In this document: one piece after another, positions 9,949 through 17,417 of the stretch
Layout: the number at the start of each line of letters is the position of its first letter
How positions within the stretch are numbered: the stretch's first letter is position 1
DNA from: Yersinia aldovae ATCC 35236
GTDB taxonomy: Bacteria; Pseudomonadota; Gammaproteobacteria; Enterobacterales; Enterobacteriaceae
DNA length: 64,000 nt
NCBI RefSeq assembly: GCF_000173735.1
Contig: NZ_ACCB01000002.1
Location: 1-64,000, forward strand
Reading direction: 5' to 3'
Translations under genes and position numbers: made by a program
The notes under the pieces: generated by a model
Told to the model about the DNA's origin: nothing
Database searches by the model: none
The model's input: the letters and a program-made list of their open reading frames with translations, nothing else

Positions 9949-10287
9949 AATAATCCTCTCTAGCACTTCTATTAATGTCACCCAATGCAAAACATTGAGC
10001 GTAGGAAGGCCCACGCAATTAAATTACGAAAACTCATCCCTTTCCTATGAAAATAAGCATTACAAATAGTTTATTATTGACTATTACAATACTTTACCTA
10101 TACACCACTTTTTTTAACGTGATTCAATGTAGTCCATTGAATCACGAAAGGTCTCGCGCGATGTATTGCACGAAAACACATACTTTCCTGCACAAACGAT
10201 AAAATTAAATGTATTAAAATTCTGCTGCCACAACATGATGCCTGGAAATAATATTTCTCAACCTCCCGTTGTGCTTAATACATTTAC
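9949..10287 (-). promoter_or_regulatory. hcp leader region
   Basis: There is no gene between the tssC stop and hcp. A perfect 12-bp hairpin lies at 10118-10146 (CGTGATTCAATG, five-base loop, CATTGAATCACG). Read leftward it is followed by an A-rich run rather than a U run, so it is not a standard intrinsic terminator. It may stabilise or process the hcp mRNA, or be an operator. No promoter could be assigned with confidence. Confidence 0.5.
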
Positions 10288-11790
10288 TTACGCAACATCT
10301 TTCAGTGAAGGCAATTTAGCAACCATACGCAGTGATACAGTCAAACCTTCCAACTGGAAGTGAGGGCGCAGGAAGAATTTTGCCTGGTAATAACCAGGAT
10401 TACCTTCAACATCTTCAACAATAACTTCAGCGGCAGCCAAAGGACGACGCGCTTTAGTCTCGATAGAAGAGTTTGCCGGGTCACCGTCAACATAGTTCAT
10501 GACCCAGTCGTTCAACCAGCGTTGCATCTCATCACGCTCTTTGAATGAACCAATTTTGTCACGCACAATACATTTCAGGTAATGGGCAAAACGTGAACAA
10601 GCGAACAGGTACGGCAGACGCGCAGACAAGTTGGCGTTAGCTGTTGCATCTGAATCGTAATATTCGGCTGGTTTTTGCAGCGACTGAGCGCCAATAAATG
10701 CAGCGTAATCAGTATTTTTTCTGTGAACCAGTGGAATAAAGCCATTCTTAGCCAGTTCCGCTTCACGGCGATCAGAAATAGCGATTTCTGTTGGGCACTT
10801 CATGTCAATGCCGCCATCATCGGTCGGGAAGGTATGACATGGCAGACCTTCAACCACACCACCACTTTCCACACCGCGAATCAGGGTACACCAACCATAT
10901 TCTTTAAATGAACGGTTGATGTTAACAGCCATTGCATACGCCGCGTTGGACCACACATATTTACCGTGGTCAGCGCCATCAGTAGTCTCTTCGAAGTGGA
11001 AGGCATCTACCGGATTAGTGCGAATACCGTATGGCAAGCGTGCCAGGAAACGCGGCATTGCCAGGCCAATATAGCGAGAATCTTCAGACTGACGCAGTGA
11101 GTTCCATGCTGCATACTCAAGATTCTGCGTGAAGATTTTGGTCAAATCACGCGGATTTGACAGCTCCTGCCAGGACTCCATCTGCAATACTGAAGGAGCT
11201 GCACCGGTAATAAAGGGTACGTGGGCAGAAGCGGCAACTTTACCGATTGAAGCCAGCAGATCAACGTCAGGTGCTGTATGGTCAAAATAGTAATCCGCCA
11301 CCAGGCAACCATAAGGTTCGCCACCCAGTTGACCATACTCTTCTTCATATACTTTTTTGAATAATGGACTTTGATCCCACGCCACACCTTTATAACGCTT
11401 CATGTTGCGGCGTAATTCGTCTTTAGAGATGTCGAGGAAACGCAATCTCAATTTCTCATCAGTTTCGGTGTTATTCACTAAATAGTGCAGACCACGCCAT
11501 GCACTTTCCAGAGACTGGAACTCTTGATGATGCAAAATTAAATTGATCTGTTCAGACAGTTTGCTATCGATTTCAGCAATAATAGAGGCAATGCTCTTAT
11601 AAGCATCGTCAGATACTGTTACTGAGTTAGCCAGCGCCTGCTCAGCTAACGTTTTAACAGCACCTTCGACTGCCGCTTTGGTCTGCTCAGACTTTGCTTT
11701 GAATTCTTTGGTCAATAACGAATTAAAATCGCTATATTCAGTCGCAGTGGCTGCTGCGGCTGGTTTATTTTTTGCTTCTAAAGTGGACAT
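10288..11790 (-). CDS. tssC: T6SS contractile sheath large subunit TssC
   Basis: TssC (VipB) forms the contractile sheath together with TssB. The 500-aa product is the usual length and ends with the conserved sheath region (FAHYLKCIVRDKIGSF and later FFLRPHFQLEGLTVSLR). The start at MSTLEAKN is supported by an AGGAAGAGAG Shine-Dalgarno. Seven further in-frame codons upstream run towards the tssB stop, but translation from there is unlikely. It lies 23 bases after tssB. Confidence 0.96.
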   Translation of the reverse strand: MSTLEAKNKPAAAATATEYSDFNSLLTKEFKAKSEQTKAAVEGAVKTLAEQALANSVTVSDDAYKSIASIIAEIDSKLSEQINLILHHQEFQSLESAWRGLHYLVNNTETDEKLRLRFLDISKDELRRNMKRYKGVAWDQSPLFKKVYEEEYGQLGGEPYGCLVADYYFDHTAPDVDLLASIGKVAASAHVPFITGAAPSVLQMESWQELSNPRDLTKIFTQNLEYAAWNSLRQSEDSRYIGLAMPRFLARLPYGIRTNPVDAFHFEETTDGADHGKYVWSNAAYAMAVNINRSFKEYGWCTLIRGVESGGVVEGLPCHTFPTDDGGIDMKCPTEIAISDRREAELAKNGFIPLVHRKNTDYAAFIGAQSLQKPAEYYDSDATANANLSARLPYLFACSRFAHYLKCIVRDKIGSFKERDEMQRWLNDWVMNYVDGDPANSSIETKARRPLAAAEVIVEDVEGNPGYYQAKFFLRPHFQLEGLTVSLRMVAKLPSLKDVA

Positions 11791-11813
11791 GGTTTCTCTC
11801 TTCCTAATCAATC

Positions 11814-12338
11814 TTACTGTGCAGCATCAACAGCGGATTGCTTTGTTTTCGGTGCGGATGCCAGTGTTGCCAGTAATGATTTATCTTTCAGAAGTTTCAT
11901 TACTAATTCCTCTGCACCTGCCTTGCCATCCATATAGGTTTGCAAGTTTGCCAATTGAGTGCGGGCATCTAACAATTGAGACAGAGAATCGACTTTCTTA
12001 GCGATTTCATCTGGAGAGAAGTCATTCAGACTCTCAAAAGTAATATCTACCATCAACTGACCTTCACCTGTCAGCGTATTTTTCACAGCAAATGCAACGC
12101 GTGGTTTCATTGCTTTCATACGCTCATCGAAATTATCAATATCGATGTCCAGTAGTTTTCTGTCCGCGACTGAAGGTAGGGGTTCCAGAGGCTTGCCAGA
12201 TAAATCAGCCAGCACGCCCATAACAAATGGCAGCTCAACTTTCTTCTCACTACCGTATATTTCCACATCGTATTCAATCTGTACGCGTGGCGCTCGGTTT
12301 CGAGCGATGAATTTTTGGGAATTACTTTTACTAACCAT
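11814..12338 (-). CDS. tssB: T6SS contractile sheath small subunit TssB
   Basis: TssB (VipA) pairs with TssC in the sheath and carries the region contacted by the ClpV unfoldase. The 174-aa product shows the conserved N-terminal RVQIEYDVEIYG, LPFVMGVLADLSG and the DNFDERM segment. An AAAAGG Shine-Dalgarno precedes the ATG. It lies directly downstream of the fimbrial genes, so it must be read either from the roughly 100-bp gap or by read-through. Confidence 0.96.
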   Translation of the reverse strand: MVSKSNSQKFIARNRAPRVQIEYDVEIYGSEKKVELPFVMGVLADLSGKPLEPLPSVADRKLLDIDIDNFDERMKAMKPRVAFAVKNTLTGEGQLMVDITFESLNDFSPDEIAKKVDSLSQLLDARTQLANLQTYMDGKAGAEELVMKLLKDKSLLATLASAPKTKQSAVDAAQ

Positions 12339-12365
12339 ATATGCCTTTTATTCAAAACGTATTTT

Positions 12366-12392
12366 AAAATCATCAGGAAATAAGCTTCCTGA
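12366..12392 (-). terminator. Possible terminator after the fimbrial genes
   Basis: A 7-bp hairpin (TCAGGAA, six-base loop, TTCCTGA) is followed, read leftward, by TGATTTT. It lies about 50 bases past the last fimbrial gene and about 35 bases before the tssB start. The stem is short, so it may be only a partial terminator. Confidence 0.35.
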
Positions 12393-12443
12393 ACCGCTAT
12401 TGGAGAGATCAAATGTAAAAAATAATACTAAAACGTGTCCCCC

Positions 12444-13046
12444 CTATTTATAAACCAACTCGATACCGGCAGTTGCTCTAACCTGCCCGGGGGTTACCGC
12501 ATTCGTACCTTTTGCATAATAACCCGCTAAAAAATAGTGGGTGACATCTTCACCGGAACTGGAAATAACATATTCCTGAACACTATTCTCATCGCCAACT
12601 ACCATTTGTTGCCCTGCAGCTTTACTTAATCTTATTTGCGCATTCTTGCTAAAATCATCAGCTACTTCATTTTGTAAATTTCCGGTTGCGGCATCCGGCA
12701 CCATACCGCCAGCACCAATAAAGCGTAATGACACCGTTCTATTTACCGGACATAGCTTCAGCGCAATTTGAAATTGCTGTTTACCAGCTTCTGCTCCATC
12801 TGTTTTTAATTTACTGGTCGACAAAGTCGGTAATGAGACAGACTCTGAAGATGAACCATCATTAATACTGACTTCGCAGGTATCTTCTAAATACTCGCCG
12901 ATAAACGAAACCTGAACCTTACAATCTGTCGCTCCTGCACATGCACTGGCTGCCTGAACTGGCTGGTGCACAATAAAAGCAGCTACCAGCGACAGCAGAA
13001 ATAAGGCAAACCTCAGTACAACATTACTTTTTAACCACGAAGACAT
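12444..13046 (-). CDS. Fimbrial minor subunit, pilin family
   Basis: This is a pilin-fold protein of 200 aa with a signal peptide (hydrophobic LRFALFLLSLVAAF, cleavage near VQAA|S). The pilin cysteines appear in EDTCEVSI and in LKLCPV, and the C-terminus IELVYK suits donor-strand exchange. It is clearly paralogous to the major pilin: both share the pattern LPTLSTxxLKTxGxEAG. The start at 13046 overlaps the usher stop by 16 bases and has a GGAGG Shine-Dalgarno inside the usher end. It may be a tip, adaptor or termination subunit. Confidence 0.85.
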   Translation of the reverse strand: MSSWLKSNVVLRFALFLLSLVAAFIVHQPVQAASACAGATDCKVQVSFIGEYLEDTCEVSINDGSSSESVSLPTLSTSKLKTDGAEAGKQQFQIALKLCPVNRTVSLRFIGAGGMVPDAATGNLQNEVADDFSKNAQIRLSKAAGQQMVVGDENSVQEYVISSSGEDVTHYFLAGYYAKGTNAVTPGQVRATAGIELVYK

Positions 13047-15712
13047 ATCACCTCCAACTGCTGTATTTGCGTGCTTTCTGTCTTCGTTACCGTGTTTGCT
13101 TCCGTGCCTGAATGGATATGGCATGTATCCTTGCCGCCATTCTGAGTGACATGCAATGGTTGCTGCCCTGGAACCCAACCACGAATAAATGCCATACCAC
13201 CTTGTCCGACAATTCCTTGACTCACACCATTTGCATCCAATAACTCGGAACCGATAGGAATAAACGCTTTATTTTCGTCCCTAACAATCAGCATCAATGG
13301 AGCACCAATCATGGTCTTCATATCGACCGGAATCATTGCTCCGGTTCTAGGTACGACCGTTTTCTGGTTCTCAAGCACATCGACCGTTTCAGGTAAATCA
13401 TTGTAATCAATTGCAATGTTATTTTCCCGGTACGGCGTCAGCGATGGCATGATGGCGTATCCTCGACGGTCAATCTTCGCACCGTTACCATTAAACAACT
13501 TGGCCCCTTCAGCCCCTTCAGCATGGACGATGGCAAAAGGCGCATCGCCAAGTCGTGGGCCGATAGTCACACCACCCCGATGGGCTACCAGGCTGCCGTT
13601 CGCCGAAGCGGAAAGCTGTTTCGACGCATCATTATTGGCAGATGCCGTCATACCAAACTGGCCAACCGGTGTCTGATAATTAACATTACCCGTCACCGTC
13701 TTCGCCGCAGAGGTCTCACTACGACTGGCATACGATGTCCCGACACCATAAGTCAGCTCACTTTGCTCTCCGCTGCTGCCATTCGCGTTCATCTGCACCA
13801 CTGAGTTCCCAGCATCATCGTGACTAACCATCGAGTAAAGCGAACTAAATACAGGTCGATTAATCCCGCTCCCCCCAAGAGGGATACTGATGGAAAGCAT
13901 ATAACTATTTTCATTATCTCTATTGTTGCTGGTATTGCTTTTGTTGCTGTCGCTACTATTACTGGTGCGCAACGCCGTCACAGCATAAGAGAAATAACGC
14001 AACGAGTGGTTAAACGTCACGGCATATTGCTTTGACGTATCCTGATTTCCCCAGTAGCTATAAAAACTGCTGTTCAGGTTAAGCGACATATTGTCAGCTA
14101 CACGCTGAGAAACACTGAGTGACAGGCGGTTACGTGTACGTAAGTCAATATCGTCACTGCCACTCTTGGCGCCATAGTGGTCCAGGCTTGCTTCTCTAAA
14201 ACTGTAAAATCCCTTGGAAGAGTATCGATACGCCGCTAAAGTCAGGTTGGTATCGGTTTCTCCAACGTATTTGCTATAGTCAATTTTGTAGCTATTCCCT
14301 GATGAACGGCGATCATCAGCCAATTCACTTCTCGCATGAGTGACATCCATTGAGATGCCACCAATCGGGGTATTAAATGCGTTACCTATCCCCACCGAGC
14401 TATAGTTTTCTGCCAATTGTGCGCCACTATACAAGGTGTAGGTGTTACCTAAGCCGTAGTGATACGCGCCTTGTACGATGGTCGGATGCGCATTAACGCT
14501 ACTGTCATTAAGCTGCCCTGCGGCAATATCAAATTGTGATACCCCTCGGTAAAGCAGCATCGGTGGTGCTGAAAAAGGGATCCTCTGTGTACGGGTTCTC
14601 CCATCAGATTCGGTAATAGTCATCTCCAAATCACCGCCGTAAGCCATAGTACCGATATCGGCTAATTCAAAAGCACCAGGCGTTACTACCGTCTCATACA
14701 CTGTCTGCCCACGCTGCCTTACGGTGACTCTGGCGTTAGACTCCGCCACACCACGCACCACCGGAGAATAATTTCGTATCCCTTCCGCTAACATGCGGTT
14801 ATCTGATGCCAACTGAACACCACGTAATCCGTAACTATCGAATAAGTTGCCGTTAGTATCACTGTCACCCACAGTTAGCTGACTTTTCAACGAAGTAATA
14901 TCCGTTGCCGCATAACCATACAAATTTTGGGTATGCATACCATCATCATTCGCCCAGCTACTGTTAAGCCGTTTTCTTAAGCGCCACTCACCAATATTTA
15001 CTCCTGCACTCAAACCGATATTGCCGTTATACGAATTTGATGCTGAATCGTTGTCATGATGTCCATTAAAAACACTATAAATATTGCTGTTATAATCCAG
15101 GAATCCTACCGGCCCGCCGGCATCCCACAAACTGGAATCAATATATCCGCGTGGGTGTTTCACTAAATTAAACTGTGGAACAGTGATTGAAAGTTCAAAG
15201 TCCCCAGAGTTATAACTGCTGCTACTGTCGCTAATTAAATCTTTTAACCGATAACACTGATCTTTTGCTGCAACTTTCACATTTTCAGGTATATGGGTAG
15301 TGCCATTGAGTTCAACTCTCAGCCCTAATGCATCAAGCTGATCTAATCTAAAACAAGGTTTAGCCGTTGACTCGCCGCTATAGACTTCAAAGCGGATATT
15401 ATGCTTACCGACCATTTTTCCGTTAACGATGACCATGACATCATAGGTGCCAGGTGCCACCGGGTTTTCTTCCATATACCGCGAAACATCAACGGATAAA
15501 CCGTGAATAAACGCAGGATTGAACTCAACGGCTGTGGCTACAGTATTATTATTTGTACTCGCAACTGGTGCCGCTATTACGCTTCTATTTATTAGCAAAG
15601 CCGAACTTATAACTGTAATCGTGAAACCCAATGAAGCTTTATAGGGTAAATTAACCAGACTATCGATTTTATTTTCTATGTAGCGTGCTATACATGAGTG
15701 ACTCACGATCAA
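13031..15712 (-). CDS. Outer-membrane fimbrial usher (FimD/PapC family)
   Basis: The usher is the outer-membrane pore that receives chaperone-pilin complexes and assembles the fibre. The product is 893 aa, slightly longer than typical ushers because of an extended N-terminus before the signal-like segment (GFTITVISSALLI). It has the N-terminal periplasmic domain (FNPAFIHGLSVDVSRY), the CFRLDQLDALG segment, a long beta-barrel region and a C-terminal domain ending with a cysteine pair (DTCHI and VICLRG). It follows the chaperone by 77 bases. The gene is intact. Confidence 0.95.
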   Translation of the reverse strand: MIVSHSCIARYIENKIDSLVNLPYKASLGFTITVISSALLINRSVIAAPVASTNNNTVATAVEFNPAFIHGLSVDVSRYMEENPVAPGTYDVMVIVNGKMVGKHNIRFEVYSGESTAKPCFRLDQLDALGLRVELNGTTHIPENVKVAAKDQCYRLKDLISDSSSSYNSGDFELSITVPQFNLVKHPRGYIDSSLWDAGGPVGFLDYNSNIYSVFNGHHDNDSASNSYNGNIGLSAGVNIGEWRLRKRLNSSWANDDGMHTQNLYGYAATDITSLKSQLTVGDSDTNGNLFDSYGLRGVQLASDNRMLAEGIRNYSPVVRGVAESNARVTVRQRGQTVYETVVTPGAFELADIGTMAYGGDLEMTITESDGRTRTQRIPFSAPPMLLYRGVSQFDIAAGQLNDSSVNAHPTIVQGAYHYGLGNTYTLYSGAQLAENYSSVGIGNAFNTPIGGISMDVTHARSELADDRRSSGNSYKIDYSKYVGETDTNLTLAAYRYSSKGFYSFREASLDHYGAKSGSDDIDLRTRNRLSLSVSQRVADNMSLNLNSSFYSYWGNQDTSKQYAVTFNHSLRYFSYAVTALRTSNSSDSNKSNTSNNRDNENSYMLSISIPLGGSGINRPVFSSLYSMVSHDDAGNSVVQMNANGSSGEQSELTYGVGTSYASRSETSAAKTVTGNVNYQTPVGQFGMTASANNDASKQLSASANGSLVAHRGGVTIGPRLGDAPFAIVHAEGAEGAKLFNGNGAKIDRRGYAIMPSLTPYRENNIAIDYNDLPETVDVLENQKTVVPRTGAMIPVDMKTMIGAPLMLIVRDENKAFIPIGSELLDANGVSQGIVGQGGMAFIRGWVPGQQPLHVTQNGGKDTCHIHSGTEANTVTKTESTQIQQLEVICLRG

Positions 15713-15789
15713 AACTCCCTTTAATATCGTCCTTTTAGTGATAAGTACTTAGGGTTTATCCTGCCCTAAACTAACATCACTGCTAACGC

Positions 15790-16536
15790 TTATTTTTTAA
15801 CGAGAATCCCTTTCCCTTGCGTAAACGATAAATTTTCTTCAATAGGAGCACCGTAATCGTTTAATATTTTAAAATTCACCGCCGAGATACTCGATATTTT
15901 ATTTTGCGGATAAAAAGTCAGTGTTGAAAACGGAGCGAGCATTTCCGTATTCAGATCAACTTTTTTCCCACCGGCAGTCGCAACAGCATTATCAAAGGAA
16001 AAATAATAAGGTGTTGGGTTTGTTACCTTAACGCCCAGACCTTTTTGGCTATCACTCGCCAGTTCCCATTGCAACTTCTCTCTCTGTTCAGAACTACTAC
16101 TGCCTAAAGCAGTTGGTCGATAAAATATTTTAATTCGGGTGCGAAAAGCCAGTTCAAGTTTATTTTTATCTGCACCGTCTTTTTGTACTGGCGGAATTTC
16201 CAACATATTGAACCAAAATACTGATTCTTTATCCTGTGGTAATGTCATGCCGTTATAAATCATCCGTACACTTTGCCCTTTCCCCCCCTCAACACGAAAT
16301 ACCGGAGGCGTAACCATAAAGGGAATCGCTACATCATTAATATTGGCATTACTCTTTCCATCATCGACCCAAACTTGTACTAACGCTGGCTGCGTGCCTT
16401 TATTATTAGTACGCACGCTGACTTCTTTTTGGGCAGACGGAAATATCACTCGAGTGCCACTAATCGTCATAGATGCATACGCTGGAATGCTGCCTGCAAT
16501 CAGCGACAATACTAAAATAATTTTTTTATAAGACAT
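15790..16536 (-). CDS. Periplasmic fimbrial chaperone (PapD/FimC family)
   Basis: This chaperone folds pilins in the periplasm and delivers them to the usher. The 248-aa protein has a signal peptide (IILVLSLIAGSIPAYA), the N-terminal strand TRVIFPSAQKEVSVR, the signature WFNMLEIPP and the basic strand RTRIKIFYRP that carries the lysine gripping the pilin carboxylate. The short F1-G1 loop suggests the FGS class, which usually assembles rod-like fimbriae. A GTG one codon upstream is an alternative start. Confidence 0.94.
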   Translation of the reverse strand: MSYKKIILVLSLIAGSIPAYASMTISGTRVIFPSAQKEVSVRTNNKGTQPALVQVWVDDGKSNANINDVAIPFMVTPPVFRVEGGKGQSVRMIYNGMTLPQDKESVFWFNMLEIPPVQKDGADKNKLELAFRTRIKIFYRPTALGSSSSEQREKLQWELASDSQKGLGVKVTNPTPYYFSFDNAVATAGGKKVDLNTEMLAPFSTLTFYPQNKISSISAVNFKILNDYGAPIEENLSFTQGKGILVKK

Positions 16537-16576
16537 CACGCTACCAAATAATAAATCTTTTAATGAGAAAATTTTT

Positions 16577-16626
16577 ATAACAGCTTACTGCCAGTACTTT
16601 CACTAGCCTGCGCAGCAAGCTGTTAT
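16577..16626 (-). terminator. Stem-loop between major pilin and chaperone
   Basis: A 10-bp stem (ATAACAGCTT paired with AAGCTGTTAT) with a long loop lies between the major pilin stop and the chaperone start. Read leftward it runs into A5T4. Fimbrial operons often carry such an attenuating or mRNA-protecting hairpin here, which gives excess major pilin over chaperone and usher. That function is inferred. Confidence 0.5.
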
Positions 16627-16685
16627 TACTTTCTGACACTTAACCCTATTAAATAGGGATAACAAACTTATCGCCCAAAGGGGGA

Positions 16686-17234
16686 TTAGTTATAAGCCAG
16701 TACGTATTGAACTTGAGCAGTCACAGTACCCGCAGTCGTTGCGTCAGTTGCATAGTAACCACCGGCATATGACAGGCTAGCAGTACCAGGAGCTGCACTA
16801 GCGCCAGGAATAACGTCAAACTTAGCACCCGTATCACCAACACGGATTTGAGTATTGGTTGCAATATCGTACAGGCGAACTTCAACTTTGCCCGCAGGAT
16901 CAGTTGCAGCTGTGTTTGTCAGGTTACCGGTAGTTGGGTTAGAACCGGTGCTGTTGATCGCTTCAAAGTGAGCAGCCACTTTAGTGATTTCAACTGGGCA
17001 GTTAACGACATCAATAACGAAGCTGGTAGAGCCGGCTTCTTGACCAGATGTTTTCAGATTCTGGGTAGAAAGCGTTGGCAATGTTACTTTCACATCTTTG
17101 CTCGTTGGTGCAACTTCACAAGTTTCGTCGATTAACTTACCGTTGAAGGTAACAGTACCGTCGGTTGCTGCAAAAGCAGTCGCTGAAGCTACTGACAGGG
17201 CCAATGCACATACCGCTAGATTTACTTTACGCAT
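16686..17234 (-). CDS. Fimbrial major subunit, type 1 pilin family
   Basis: Probable main shaft subunit of a chaperone-usher fimbria, 182 aa, with a clean signal peptide ending AFA|ATDG. The pilin disulfide cysteines are in DETCEV and VVNCPV. The C-terminal beta-strand VQYVLAYN ends in the usual penultimate aromatic. I chose the ATG at 17234 because AAAGGAT lies at the right distance. An ATG three codons upstream is possible. It is first in the fimbrial operon, with about 180 bases of upstream DNA after clpV for a promoter. Confidence 0.93.
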   Translation of the reverse strand: MRKVNLAVCALALSVASATAFAATDGTVTFNGKLIDETCEVAPTSKDVKVTLPTLSTQNLKTSGQEAGSTSFVIDVVNCPVEITKVAAHFEAINSTGSNPTTGNLTNTAATDPAGKVEVRLYDIATNTQIRVGDTGAKFDVIPGASAAPGTASLSYAGGYYATDATTAGTVTAQVQYVLAYN

Positions 17235-17417
17235 AACTTTCATCCTTTAGTTTACTTTCCAAAAATATCATTAATTAAATAAAGCACATATATAGTTAAC
17301 ACCTGCGCGAGCAGATCCGCCCTATTCTTTTTTGCATTTCATTTTTACAAGAAACAGCAAATTCCTTTTTGCGGTAAAATAGTTAGCTAACATCAGTTTG
17401 GATTTGATGTTTTTTAT

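Noticed and set aside
17389-17411. Hairpin with T run between clpV and the major pilin
   Set aside because: The T run follows the stem only on the plus strand, where no gene ends, so it is not a convincing clpV terminator.
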